Assembly (NCBI RefSeq): GCF_041365695.1 | Contig: NZ_JBGFSJ010000005.1 | Span: 62,001-126,000 of the forward strand | Reading direction: 5' to 3' | DNA from: Rhodosalinus sp041365695 | GTDB lineage: Bacteria > Pseudomonadota > Alphaproteobacteria > Rhodobacterales > Rhodobacteraceae | DNA length: 64,000 bases | Translations under genes and position numbers: made by a program | Shown: one piece after another, positions 16,500-25,049 of the stretch | How the letters are laid out: each line of letters begins with the position of its first letter | Position numbering within the stretch: position 1 is the first letter of the stretch | Notes under the pieces: model-generated | Database searches by the model: none | Seen by the model: the letters and a program-made list of their open reading frames with translations, nothing else | Told to the model about the DNA's origin: nothing

Positions 16500-17270
16500 T
16501 CAGATCTGCGCGCGGACCCTGCGCGACATCGTGACGTCGCGCAGCACGATCTGCGTCATGGCCGGCCGCTCGAAGATCAGGTCGACCCAGAGCCGCTCCG
16601 TCCGGCGATCGTTGAGGCGGGTGTAGGCAAGATCGAACTCGGCGACGGCGGGGTCCGCCCCCGGCGTCACCTCCCGGACAAGCTGCTCGGTGTTGGGACC
16701 GTGCCGGATGTTCAGCCGGACGAACACCTCGAGCGGACGCTCGGTTTCGATGGCGGCCTCCACGGCGATGACGTGCCGCTTCTGCAGCCCCTGCGCCGCG
16801 GCGTCCGGCACCTCCAGCGCGAGGGACAGATAGCTGCCGTCGAAGCCGAAGACATCCGCCTGCAAGGCATAGGGCGCAAAGCCCGCCGCGCAGCGGTTGC
16901 GGACCTGGCGCAACGCGATCTCGGCGCGCGGGCAGTCGTGGAAAAGCCGCGCCTGCGCGCCGAGCGCGCTGCCCGCCGGCACCGACGCCATGCCCGGCGC
17001 GTCCAGCGGCCCGTCCCAGAGCTCCGGACGCCACCACCAGTCGGTGCCGGGCCGTGACTTCGGCACCGCGTCACCGGCGGCGGTACCGGCGAGCCGCGCC
17101 TCGCCGGTGTGGATCAGCCGGTCGAGTTGCGCGCGCAGACCGCGCGCCGCGTCGATCTGCCGGCGAAGATCGGGAAGCGCGGCGTCTTCGGCGCCGCGTG
17201 CGGCACGCGTCCAGGCGCGCAGCGACCGCCGCCGCGCCAGCCCGTCCAGAATGCCGCCATCGCTCGCCAT
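16500..17270 (-). CDS. DUF6478-like protein of unknown function
   Basis: A 256-residue cytosolic protein that resembles the Rhodobacterales family I recall as DUF6478. It begins with a helical, arginine-rich stretch (RRRSLRAWTRAARGAEDAA), then a PGTDWWWRPELW segment and a beta-rich C-terminal half with VFVRLNIRHGPNTEQLVRE. No catalytic signature is evident. The ATG at 17270 is used because a GGGGGGA site precedes it; the open frame continues upstream only in low-complexity shadow sequence. It leads a two-gene operon with the 123-residue unknown. Function is unknown. Confidence 0.65.
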   Translation of the reverse strand: MASDGGILDGLARRRSLRAWTRAARGAEDAALPDLRRQIDAARGLRAQLDRLIHTGEARLAGTAAGDAVPKSRPGTDWWWRPELWDGPLDAPGMASVPAGSALGAQARLFHDCPRAEIALRQVRNRCAAGFAPYALQADVFGFDGSYLSLALEVPDAAAQGLQKRHVIAVEAAIETERPLEVFVRLNIRHGPNTEQLVREVTPGADPAVAEFDLAYTRLNDRRTERLWVDLIFERPAMTQIVLRDVTMSRRVRAQI

Positions 17271-17320
17271 GCCGTCCCCCCGGGAGGAATTCCACCGCTC
17301 CTGATAGCGCAAAATACGCG

Positions 17321-17980
17321 TCAGGTGAACAAATCCCGGATCGCCGCGAAGGGCCCGCCACCGGGCGGGACGGTGGCCGGGGCCGTGGCGGTGGCCGGAG
17401 CAGGGCCGGCGCGAAGCCGCGCGGCCACGCCCGCAAGAAGCGTGCCGCCCTCTTCCCCCGCCACGGGGCTGCCGAGCGGCGCGTAGGCGGCGACGCCGAC
17501 GACGCGGCCGGCCTCGACGGTGGCCCCGCGCCAATGCCGGGGATCGCCGCCAGGCAGCGCCGCGTCGCCGCCCTCGCCCAGATGAACGAGCGCCAGCGCC
17601 CCGGCCTGGCGCATCGCCAGCACACGCGTGGCCCCGGCCGCCGCGGCGAGGGCGCGGGCGTCGGGCTCGGCCAGCGCGGGGTCCTGCGCCGAGACGGTGA
17701 CCGTCACCAGCGCGGGCGCGACCGCCGGCCCCCGAACACGACCGGAGGCAAGGCTCGCGCAACTCGCGATCAGCACGAAGCTTGCCTCCTCGCTGTCGCG
17801 CGTCGCGCTCTCGTCGATGCAATAGCCGGGCGGCGCGACGACGACGAGCGCCCCGCGCGCGACCGTGACCTCCCGCGGCGCGGAACCGGCGCCGCCGGGG
17901 GCTGTGCAACCCCCGGCCGACACCAACGCGACAGCCCCGAGCGCGGCGAGAGCGCCGGCTCTAGAGGTCCATGTAGACAT
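17321..17980 (-). CDS. Putative lipoprotein coupled to ilvD
   Basis: A 219-residue protein with a type II signal: charged MSTWTSR, a hydrophobic stretch and the lipobox VSAGGC with Cys25 as the lipidated residue, so it is an envelope lipoprotein. The mature part is rich in alanine, with one CIDE segment and two further cysteines (YCID and ASCAS) that might pair, and a Pro/Ala/Thr-rich stretch near residue 195. No domain is recognised. Its start lies 20 bases inside the 3' end of ilvD, so it depends on ilvD translation. Any link to branched amino acid synthesis is unclear. Confidence 0.7.
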   Translation of the reverse strand: MSTWTSRAGALAALGAVALVSAGGCTAPGGAGSAPREVTVARGALVVVAPPGYCIDESATRDSEEASFVLIASCASLASGRVRGPAVAPALVTVTVSAQDPALAEPDARALAAAAGATRVLAMRQAGALALVHLGEGGDAALPGGDPRHWRGATVEAGRVVGVAAYAPLGSPVAGEEGGTLLAGVAARLRAGPAPATATAPATVPPGGGPFAAIRDLFT

Positions 17981-19694
17981 GCTTTTCGGCTTTGCCGCCC
18001 GGATGCGTGACCGCGCCCTTGTAGGTCTCGCCCACGATCTGCGCGTATTTCCACAGCGCGCCGGAGGCGTAAATCGTCTCGCGCGGGCCCTGCCACGCGT
18101 CGCGGCGCGCCTTCAGCTCCTCGTCGGAGACATCCACGCTCAACTCACCCCCGATCGCGTCGATGGTGATCATGTCGCCGTTCCGGATCAGCGCGATCGG
18201 CCCGCCATGGGCGGCTTCGGGACCCACATGGCCGACGCAGAAGCCACGTGTGGCGCCCGAGAAGCGCCCGTCGGTGATGAGCGCGACCTTCTTGCCCATG
18301 CCCTGCCCAGACAGCGCGGCGGTGGTGGCGAGCATCTCGCGCATCCCCGGCCCGCCGGCAGGTCCCTCGTTGCGGATGACGATCACCTCGCCCTCCTCGT
18401 ATTCGCGCGCCTTGACGGCGGCGAAGGCGTCCTCCTCGCATTCGAAGACGCGCGCCGGGCCGGTGAAGCGCTGTTCTTCCGCGGCCATGCCGGCCACCTT
18501 CACGATGGCGCCCTGCGGCGCGAGGTTGCCCTTCAGCCCGACCACGCCCCCGGTTGCGGTGATCGGCGTCGCGACGGGATGGACCACGCGGCCGTCCGCC
18601 TCGCGCTCGACCAGGTCAAGCTCCTCGCCGATGGAGCGGCCCGTGACGGTCAGGCAGTCCTCGTGCAGAAGCCCCGCCTTGCGCAGCTCCTTCATCACCA
18701 CGGGCACGCCGCCCGCCTCGTAGAGATCCTTGGCGACGAACTGGCCGCCGGGCTTCAGGTCCACGAAATAGGGCGTGTCGCGGAAGATCTCGCACACGTC
18801 GTCTAGGAAGAAATCGATCCCGGCCTCGTGGGCGATGGCCGGCAGGTGCAGCCCGGCATTGGTCGACCCGCCCGTGCACGCCACCACCCGCGCGGCGTTC
18901 TGAAGCGACTTGAGCGTGACGATGTCGCGGGCGCGGATGTTCTTTTCTAGCAGGTCCATGACGGCGCGGCCCGAGGCCTCGCCGTACTGGTCGCGGCTCT
19001 CGTACGGCGCAGGCGCGCCGGAGGAGTTGGGCAGCGCGAGGCCCATCGCCTCGGAAACGCAGGCCATGGTGTTGGCCGTGAACTGCCCGCCGCAGGCCCC
19101 CGCCGAGGGGCAGGCCACGCGCTCCAGCACCGCGAGCTGCTCGTCGGAGTAGTCGCCCGCCTGGTGACGGCCCACCGCCTCGAACACGTCCTGCACGGTC
19201 ACGTCCTTGCCGTCGAGCCGCCCCGGCAGGATCGAGCCGCCATAGATGAAGACCGAGGGCACGTTGAGGCGCACCATCGCCATCATCATGCCGGGAAGCG
19301 ACTTGTCGCAGCCCGCAAGCCCCACGAGCGCGTCGTAGCAGTGCCCGCGCATTGTAAGTTCGACCGTGTCGGCGATGGCCTCCCGCGAGGCGAGCGAGGA
19401 GCGCATCCCCTCGTGACCCATGGCGATGCCGTCGGTGACGGTGATTGTGGTGAACTCGCGCGGGGTGCCCTCGCCCTGACTCACGCCCATCTTCACCGCT
19501 TGCGCCTGGCGGGAGAGCGCGATGTTGCAGGGCGCCGCCTCGTTCCAGCAGGTTGCCACGCCCACCAGCGGCTGGTGGATCTCCTCCTCGGACATGCCCA
19601 TGGCGTAGTAGTAGGAGCGATGCGGCGCGCGCGCCGGGCCTTCGGTGACGTGGCGGCTCGGCAGCCGGGACTTGTCGAACTTGCGCTTGAGCAT
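17961..19694 (-). CDS. ilvD: Dihydroxy-acid dehydratase
   Basis: IlvD (577 residues) dehydrates dihydroxy acids in valine, leucine and isoleucine synthesis with an iron-sulfur cluster. The conserved cysteine motifs are visible: ATCWNEAAPCN, GLAGCDKSLPGMMMA and VACTGGSTNAGLHL, with the C-terminal RFSGATRGFCVGHV block. The ATG at 19694 (MLKRKFDKSRLPS) has GGGAGG about 10 bases upstream; the open frame extends 20 codons further without a site. Length is in the family range. It overlaps the lipoprotein gene downstream and diverges from the CPBP protease. The call is firm. Confidence 0.96.
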   Translation of the reverse strand: MLKRKFDKSRLPSRHVTEGPARAPHRSYYYAMGMSEEEIHQPLVGVATCWNEAAPCNIALSRQAQAVKMGVSQGEGTPREFTTITVTDGIAMGHEGMRSSLASREAIADTVELTMRGHCYDALVGLAGCDKSLPGMMMAMVRLNVPSVFIYGGSILPGRLDGKDVTVQDVFEAVGRHQAGDYSDEQLAVLERVACPSAGACGGQFTANTMACVSEAMGLALPNSSGAPAPYESRDQYGEASGRAVMDLLEKNIRARDIVTLKSLQNAARVVACTGGSTNAGLHLPAIAHEAGIDFFLDDVCEIFRDTPYFVDLKPGGQFVAKDLYEAGGVPVVMKELRKAGLLHEDCLTVTGRSIGEELDLVEREADGRVVHPVATPITATGGVVGLKGNLAPQGAIVKVAGMAAEEQRFTGPARVFECEEDAFAAVKAREYEEGEVIVIRNEGPAGGPGMREMLATTAALSGQGMGKKVALITDGRFSGATRGFCVGHVGPEAAHGGPIALIRNGDMITIDAIGGELSVDVSDEELKARRDAWQGPRETIYASGALWKYAQIVGETYKGAVTHPGGKAEKHVYMDL

Positions 19695-19798
19695 GCGTCG
19701 GGCCTCCCTCGGGTCGATTGGATCAAGGGGATACGGAAACGCCCGCCAGCGCACAAGGCCGATTGCGGGAATGCGCGCGGCGCACTAGCTATCCCAGC

Positions 19799-20707
19799 AT
19801 GACCGGCCAGCCCTACGCCCGCCACGACGCGTTCGTTGCCCCCGCGAGATCCACGCCGGAGCCGTGGCGCCTGCTGCTCGGGGTGCTCCTGGTGGCGCTC
19901 GTGCTCTTCGGGCTCAACTGGGCGATGCGCGCGGTGCTCTACGCGGTCTCGCCCGACAGGCTTTACGACGCGCTCACCTTCGAGGACGGAACCGGGACGA
20001 CCCCGGCCTCGGCGCTGGTGATCCTCTACAGCTTCGTGTTCATGGCGCTCGGTGCCGCGGCGGCGGCGCATCATCTGCACGGCCGCAGCTTCGCGAGCCT
20101 TCTCGGCCCCTCGTTGCGGCAGGCGGCGCGCGACTTCTTCCGCGTTCTCGGCGCGCTCGGGCTTCTTTTCCTGCTCGTGATGCTGCTTCCGCCGTGGGGC
20201 GCGCCGGGGGCGGCCGCGCCCGAGCCGAACATGGCGCCGGGGCTCTGGCTCGCGCTTTTGCCGTTCACGCTGAGCGCGCTCGTGGTGCAGACCGGCGCCG
20301 AGGAAGTGCTGTTCCGCGGCTACCTCCAGCAGCAGCTCGCCGCGCGCTACCGCAGCCCGCTCATCTGGATCGGCGTGCCCTCGGCGCTGTTCGCCTTCGG
20401 CCACTACGCGCCGGGCCAGTTCACGGGCAATGCGTGGCTGGTGGCGCTCTGGACCGGCGCCTTCGCCATCGCGCTCGCCGACCTGACCGCGCGGGCGGGC
20501 AATCTCGGGCCGGCCATCGCCATGCACTTCTTCAACAATCTCTTCGCCGTGGCCCTCACAGCGATGGAGGGCAACCTCTCGGGGCTCGCGCTCTACGTCT
20601 ACCCCTTCAGCACGACCGACACCGACGCCATCCGCAGCGCCCTGCCAGTGGATCTGGCCATCATGGGATGTTCCTGGCTGGCCGCGCGCGTCGCGATCCG
20701 CCGCTGA
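19799..20707 (+). CDS. CPBP family intramembrane glutamic endopeptidase
   Basis: A 302-residue polytopic membrane protein of the CPBP/ABI family, related to the Rce1 CAAX protease. The signature EEVLFRGYL is at 168-176 with the catalytic glutamates Glu168/Glu169; His202 in FGHYAPGQ and His243/Asn247 in HFFNN complete the active site. About seven membrane helices are apparent, the first two at 25-50 and 70-90. Substrates in bacteria are mostly unknown. It diverges from ilvD and sits 60 bases before accD on the same strand. Confidence 0.85.
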   Translation: MTGQPYARHDAFVAPARSTPEPWRLLLGVLLVALVLFGLNWAMRAVLYAVSPDRLYDALTFEDGTGTTPASALVILYSFVFMALGAAAAAHHLHGRSFASLLGPSLRQAARDFFRVLGALGLLFLLVMLLPPWGAPGAAAPEPNMAPGLWLALLPFTLSALVVQTGAEEVLFRGYLQQQLAARYRSPLIWIGVPSALFAFGHYAPGQFTGNAWLVALWTGAFAIALADLTARAGNLGPAIAMHFFNNLFAVALTAMEGNLSGLALYVYPFSTTDTDAIRSALPVDLAIMGCSWLAARVAIRR

Positions 20708-20766
20708 TTGCAATCCGGCGCTCGCGGGCTTATTTCGCCCCAGTCCCCGCCCAGCAAGGCACCGCC

Positions 20767-21699
20767 ATGAACTGGATCACCAACTACGTCCGGCCCCGCA
20801 TCAACTCGATCTTCTCGCGCCGCGAGATGCCCGAGAACCTTTGGACGAAGTGCGACGAATGCGGGACGATGCTGTTCCACCGTGAACTCAGCGACAACCT
20901 CAACGTCTGCACGAATTGCGGCCACCACATGCCGATCAGCCCGCGCGAGCGCTTCGCCACGCTTTTCGACGCCGGCGTCTTCAAGGAGGTCGGTGTTCCC
21001 CAGCCGGTTGCCGACCCGCTGCAGTTCCGCGACCAGAAAAGATATCCGGACCGCATGAAGGCCGCGCAGAAGGCCACCGGCGAGAAGGAGGCGATGCTGG
21101 TCGCCGAGGGCGAGATCGGGCGCACCCCCATCGTCGCCGCCGCGCAGGACTTTTCCTTCATGGGCGGGTCGATGGGGATGTATGTCGGCAACGCCATCAT
21201 CGCCGCCGCGCGCCGCGCCGTCGAAACGCGGCGGCCCCTGATCCTGTTCTCCGCCGCCGGCGGCGCCCGGATGCAGGAGGGGATCCTTTCGCTCATGCAG
21301 ATGCCGCGCACCACCGTCGCCGTGGAGATGGTGAAGGAGGCGGGCCTGCCCTACATCGTCGTGCTCACCCACCCCACCACGGGCGGGGTGACGGCAAGCT
21401 ACGCCATGCTGGGCGACGTGCAGATCGCCGAGCCGGGCGCGCTGATCTGTTTTGCCGGGCCCCGCGTGATCGAGCAGACGATCCGCGAGAAGCTGCCAGA
21501 GGGCTTCCAGCGCGCCGAGTATCTTCTGGATCACGGGATGCTCGACCGCGTGACGCCGCGCGGCCAGCTCCGGGACGAGCTCATCTCGATCACGCGGATG
21601 CTGCTGAACCTGCCCCCCGCTGTGAAGGGCGACCTGCCGGCGCCCGAGACGCCGGGCGACGACACCGCCGTCGCCGCAAAGGAGCCCGCCGCGCGATGA
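20767..21699 (+). CDS. accD: Acetyl-CoA carboxylase carboxyltransferase subunit beta
   Basis: AccD (310 residues) is the zinc-bearing half of the carboxyltransferase that makes malonyl-CoA for fatty acid synthesis. The N-terminal zinc ribbon is at Cys29, Cys32, Cys48 and Cys51 (CDECG, CTNCG). The crotonase-fold core has the blocks FSFMGGSMGMYVG, FSAAGGARMQEG and THPTTGGVTASYAMLGD. The last 25 residues are Ala/Pro-rich and not conserved. The stop overlaps the folC start (ATGA), the accD-folC order known from many proteobacteria. The call is firm. Confidence 0.97.
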   Translation: MNWITNYVRPRINSIFSRREMPENLWTKCDECGTMLFHRELSDNLNVCTNCGHHMPISPRERFATLFDAGVFKEVGVPQPVADPLQFRDQKRYPDRMKAAQKATGEKEAMLVAEGEIGRTPIVAAAQDFSFMGGSMGMYVGNAIIAAARRAVETRRPLILFSAAGGARMQEGILSLMQMPRTTVAVEMVKEAGLPYIVVLTHPTTGGVTASYAMLGDVQIAEPGALICFAGPRVIEQTIREKLPEGFQRAEYLLDHGMLDRVTPRGQLRDELISITRMLLNLPPAVKGDLPAPETPGDDTAVAAKEPAAR

Positions 21700-22970
21700 G
21701 CGGGCTTGCCTCCGACGTCATCCTCGAACGGATGATGTCGCTGCACCCCAAGGTGATCGACCTCACGCTCGACCGGGTCTGGCGGCTGCTCGCCGCGCTG
21801 GGCCACCCCGAGCGCGCGCTCGCGCCCGTCATCCACCTTGCCGGGACGAACGGCAAGGGCTCCACCCTCGCCTTCCTGCGCGCGGGTCTCGAGGCCGGCG
21901 GCCAGCGCGTGCACGCCTACACCTCGCCGCACCTCGCCCGCTTCCACGAACGAATCCGGCTTTCCGGCGCGCTGATTTCCGAAGAGGCGCTGACGGCGGC
22001 GCTAGACGAGTGCGAGGCCGCGAACGGCGGCGCGCCGATCACCTATTTCGAGATCACCACCTGCGCGGCGCTTCTGGCCTTCGCGCGCACGCCCGCTGAC
22101 TGGACGCTGCTCGAGACCGGCCTCGGCGGGCGGCTCGACGCGACGAACGTGGTCGACGCGCCGCGGCTCACGATCGTGACGCCCATCTCGCGCGACCACG
22201 AGCAGTTCCTCGGCGACACGGTGGCGAAGATCGCCTTCGAGAAGGCGGGTATCCTGAAGCGCGGCACGCCCTGCGTCGTCGGCCCGCAACCCGAGGACGC
22301 GATGGAGGTGATCGAGCGGCAGGCCGCGCGGCGCGGCGTTCCGCTTCTCGCCCATGGCCAGCACTGGCATGCCCGGGAAGAGCGGGGGCGCCTGATCTAC
22401 CAGGACGAGCGCGGGCTTCTGGACCTGCCCCCGCCCGTCCTGCCGGGCGCCCACCAGATCGACAACGCGGGCGCGGCGCTCGCCGCGCTGCGCCACCTCG
22501 GCTTCGGAGAGGACGCCTGCGAGGCCGCCGTGACGGGCGCGGAATGGCCGGCGCGGATGCAGCGCCTGCGCCGCGGACCTCTGGCCGAGAGCGCGCCCGG
22601 CGTCGAACTCTGGCTCGACGGCGGGCACAACGCCTCCGCCGGCGCCGCGCTGGCGCGCCACCTCGCAAGCCTGCCGTCGCGGCCCACCCACCTCGTCTGC
22701 GGGATGCTCAACACCAAGGACGTGGCGGGCTATCTCGCGCCGCTAGCGGGCGTGGCCGACAGCCTGACGGCGGTGTCGATCCCAGGCGAGGCGAACACCC
22801 TGCCCGCCGAGACCACCGCCGCCGCGGCCGAGGCCGCGGGCCTGCCCGCCCGCACCGCCGAGAGCCCTGCCGCCGCCCTCGCCGCCCTCGCCGCAGAGAC
22901 GCCCGATGCACGGGTGCTCATCTGCGGCTCGCTCTACCTCGCCGGCGCCATCCTGCGGGAGAACGGCTGA
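21696..22970 (+). CDS. folC: Dihydrofolate synthase/folylpolyglutamate synthase
   Basis: FolC (424 residues) adds glutamate to dihydropteroate and folates in an ATP-dependent ligation of the Mur-ligase type. The P-loop is GTNGKGS at 50-56, followed by TSPHLARFHERI, ETGLGGRLDATNVV, and the ISRDHEQFLGDT metal-site segment; LDGGHN marks the C-terminal domain. It is coupled to accD by a four-base overlap and converges on zapE with 23 bases between. The call is firm. Confidence 0.95.
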   Translation: MSGLASDVILERMMSLHPKVIDLTLDRVWRLLAALGHPERALAPVIHLAGTNGKGSTLAFLRAGLEAGGQRVHAYTSPHLARFHERIRLSGALISEEALTAALDECEAANGGAPITYFEITTCAALLAFARTPADWTLLETGLGGRLDATNVVDAPRLTIVTPISRDHEQFLGDTVAKIAFEKAGILKRGTPCVVGPQPEDAMEVIERQAARRGVPLLAHGQHWHAREERGRLIYQDERGLLDLPPPVLPGAHQIDNAGAALAALRHLGFGEDACEAAVTGAEWPARMQRLRRGPLAESAPGVELWLDGGHNASAGAALARHLASLPSRPTHLVCGMLNTKDVAGYLAPLAGVADSLTAVSIPGEANTLPAETTAAAAEAAGLPARTAESPAAALAALAAETPDARVLICGSLYLAGAILRENG

Positions 22971-22993
22971 TCGCCTCGGGGGCGCGGACAGGC

Positions 22994-24055
22994 TCAGGGA
23001 TGACCCCAGCCGTGGCTCATCATCTCGCGCAGCCGGCTCGCGGTGCGCGCGAACTCGAAGCTGCCCTCTCCCTCGACGTAAAGCATCTCGGGCAGGGCGG
23101 CGGCGGTGCAGATGAGCCGCACCCGCGCCTCGTAAAGCGCGTCCACCAGGGTCACGAAGCGCCGCGCCTCGTTGAAGTTGGAGCGGCCGAGCTGCGGGAT
23201 GTCCTCGAGCACGAGCACCCGCACCGCATCCGCGATGGCGAGGTAATCGGCCGGCCCCAGCGGTTGTCCGCAAAGGTCGTGGAAGCGTGCCCGCGCCACC
23301 CCGTTGTGGAAGGCGGGCAGCACCACGTCGCGGCCCTGGACGCGCAGCGTGAGCGGCGCGTGATCGCCGCCGGTCAGCCCGTCCCAGATCTCGGCCACGG
23401 TGCGCCGTGCCACCGCGTCCACGGGCGTGAAATAGACCGGCGAGCCCGCAAGCCGGTCCTGCCGGTAGTCGGTTGCCCCGGCGAGCTCGTGGACAACCAG
23501 GCGCTCCTTCAGGAGATCGATGAAGGGCAGGAAGAGCGCGCGGTTCAGCCCGTCCTTGTAAAGATCGTCGGGCGCGCGGTTCGAGGTAGCGACCACCACG
23601 ACCCCCGCCGCGAAGAGCTGCTCGAAGAGCCGCCCGACGATCATCGCGTCGGTGATGTCGGTGATCTGCATCTCGTCGAAGGCAAGGCAGCTGATCTCGT
23701 CCGCGACGGCGGCGGCCACGGGCCGGATCGCGTCGTCCACCCCCTCGGCCCGCGCCGCGGCCATGCCGGCGTGCACCTCCTGCATGAAGGCGTGAAAATG
23801 CACGCGGCGCGTGGGCGCGGGCGAGGCCGCGGCGAAAAGGTCCATCAGCATGGACTTGCCGCGCCCGACCCCGCCCCAGAGATAAAGGCCCCTCGGCGGT
23901 TCCGGCGCGCGGCGGAAGAGCCCGCGCTTCACGGGCTGGGCGAGAGCGCGGCGGATGCGCTCCAGCTCGGGCAGCACCGCCTCCTGCGCCGGGTCCGGGT
24001 CGATCGCCCCGGTCGCCACGCGCGCGGCGTAGAGATCCTGCATCGTCTCGCTCAT
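22994..24055 (-). CDS. zapE: Cell division protein ZapE (AFG1-like ATPase)
   Basis: A 353-residue AFG1/ZapE-type P-loop ATPase. In E. coli ZapE joins the Z-ring late in division and under stress; mitochondrial AFG1 links to proteolysis. The Walker A is GGVGRGKS at 61-68, Walker B is CLAFDEMQITDI, and the sensor segment VATSNRAPDDLYKDGL and RFHDLCGQPLGPADY are characteristic. An alternative ATG 12 bases upstream is possible. It follows the hydrolase gene by 46 bases on the same strand and may end that operon. The call is firm for family. Confidence 0.92.
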   Translation of the reverse strand: MSETMQDLYAARVATGAIDPDPAQEAVLPELERIRRALAQPVKRGLFRRAPEPPRGLYLWGGVGRGKSMLMDLFAAASPAPTRRVHFHAFMQEVHAGMAAARAEGVDDAIRPVAAAVADEISCLAFDEMQITDITDAMIVGRLFEQLFAAGVVVVATSNRAPDDLYKDGLNRALFLPFIDLLKERLVVHELAGATDYRQDRLAGSPVYFTPVDAVARRTVAEIWDGLTGGDHAPLTLRVQGRDVVLPAFHNGVARARFHDLCGQPLGPADYLAIADAVRVLVLEDIPQLGRSNFNEARRFVTLVDALYEARVRLICTAAALPEMLYVEGEGSFEFARTASRLREMMSHGWGHP

Positions 24056-24101
24056 GCCGTCCGCCATAGCGCGGGCCACGACGCGCCGCCAGAGTCGCGG
24101 C

Positions 24102-25049
24102 TCAGCCGGGCGGGTCCTCGACGAAGTCGCGCATCGCCTCGGCCACCTCGGCGGGGTGGGTATGGACAAGGCCGTGGCCCGCGCCCTCGACCACCTCCTG
24201 CCGCGCCACCCGGTTCCACTGCACGAGACGCCCGAGGGCGGAGAGCGGGATCACCGTGTCCTCCCGCCCCCAGATCGCCAGCACCGGCACGCCCGCGCGC
24301 GAGATCGCGCGATGCTCGGCCTCCATCGGGCGGGCGAGGATGCCGCGAAGGCTGGCCTTCACCGCCGGGAGGAAGCCGCGCCAGCGCAGCTCCGCCGCCT
24401 GGCGCTCGGCCATGTCGGGCACGGCGCTTTCCCGGCCCGCCGCGGCCTCTTCCGCGATGCCGCGGCGAAGCTGGCGGGGATAGCCCGCGAGAAAGAGCCA
24501 GTCGCCGAAAAGCGGTGCACCGCACGCGAAGCGCGCCAGCGGGCCGAGGTCGTGGCCCATGCCGGCCGGCGCGATCAGCACGAGGCTTCGCAGCCGCTCC
24601 GGCCGGCGCGCCGCATATGCCGTGGCGATGGCCCCGCCCATCGAGTAGCCGATGAGCGTGATCGCCTCGTCCTCCTCCAGCATGTCGGCGAGCAGGGCGT
24701 CGAGCTGACCGGTGAAGAACGCCGCGTCCTGCGGCCCGGCCGGCCGGTCCGAAAAGCCGCGCCCGTAGAGATCGTAGACCAGGACGCGAAACCCCAGGCG
24801 CGAAAGCTCGGGCAGAAGCGCCTCCCACACGAAGGAGGGCGTGGTGAGGCCGTGCACGCAGACCGCGACCGGGCCCCGCGCCTGTCCCGCCCAGCGATAA
24901 TGCGTCTCGCCGAGCGGCAGGGGGGCGAACTCGCCGGGCGCGGCGCGGCGGGCCTGCGCATCCATGATCGGGCGGCGGCGCTCGCGCAGGAAGGGCGCGG
25001 CCGCGATCCCCGCAGACGCGGCCCCCACCAGCCAGAGCCACGCGCTCAT
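24102..25049 (-). CDS. Alpha/beta hydrolase
   Basis: A 315-residue alpha/beta-hydrolase. The oxyanion segment CVHGLTTPSFVW, nucleophile elbow GYSMGG with Ser136, the acid in WGREDTVIP and the histidine in GAGHGLVHTHP are all in place. An N-terminal hydrophobic stretch (WLWLVGAASAGIAAAPFL) looks like a signal anchor, which would tether the enzyme to the membrane. The substrate is unknown. Its ATG overlaps the stop of the ornithine cyclodeaminase-like gene by four bases, so the two are co-translated. Confidence 0.82.
   Translation of the reverse strand: MSAWLWLVGAASAGIAAAPFLRERRRPIMDAQARRAAPGEFAPLPLGETHYRWAGQARGPVAVCVHGLTTPSFVWEALLPELSRLGFRVLVYDLYGRGFSDRPAGPQDAAFFTGQLDALLADMLEEDEAITLIGYSMGGAIATAYAARRPERLRSLVLIAPAGMGHDLGPLARFACGAPLFGDWLFLAGYPRQLRRGIAEEAAAGRESAVPDMAERQAAELRWRGFLPAVKASLRGILARPMEAEHRAISRAGVPVLAIWGREDTVIPLSALGRLVQWNRVARQEVVEGAGHGLVHTHPAEVAEAMRDFVEDPPG

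Noticed and set aside
16500..17909. DUF6478-like gene extended upstream to 17909
   Set aside because: The extra 213 codons are low-complexity Arg/Gly/Ala sequence that lies antisense in register over the lipoprotein gene; a ribosome site precedes the ATG at 17270.
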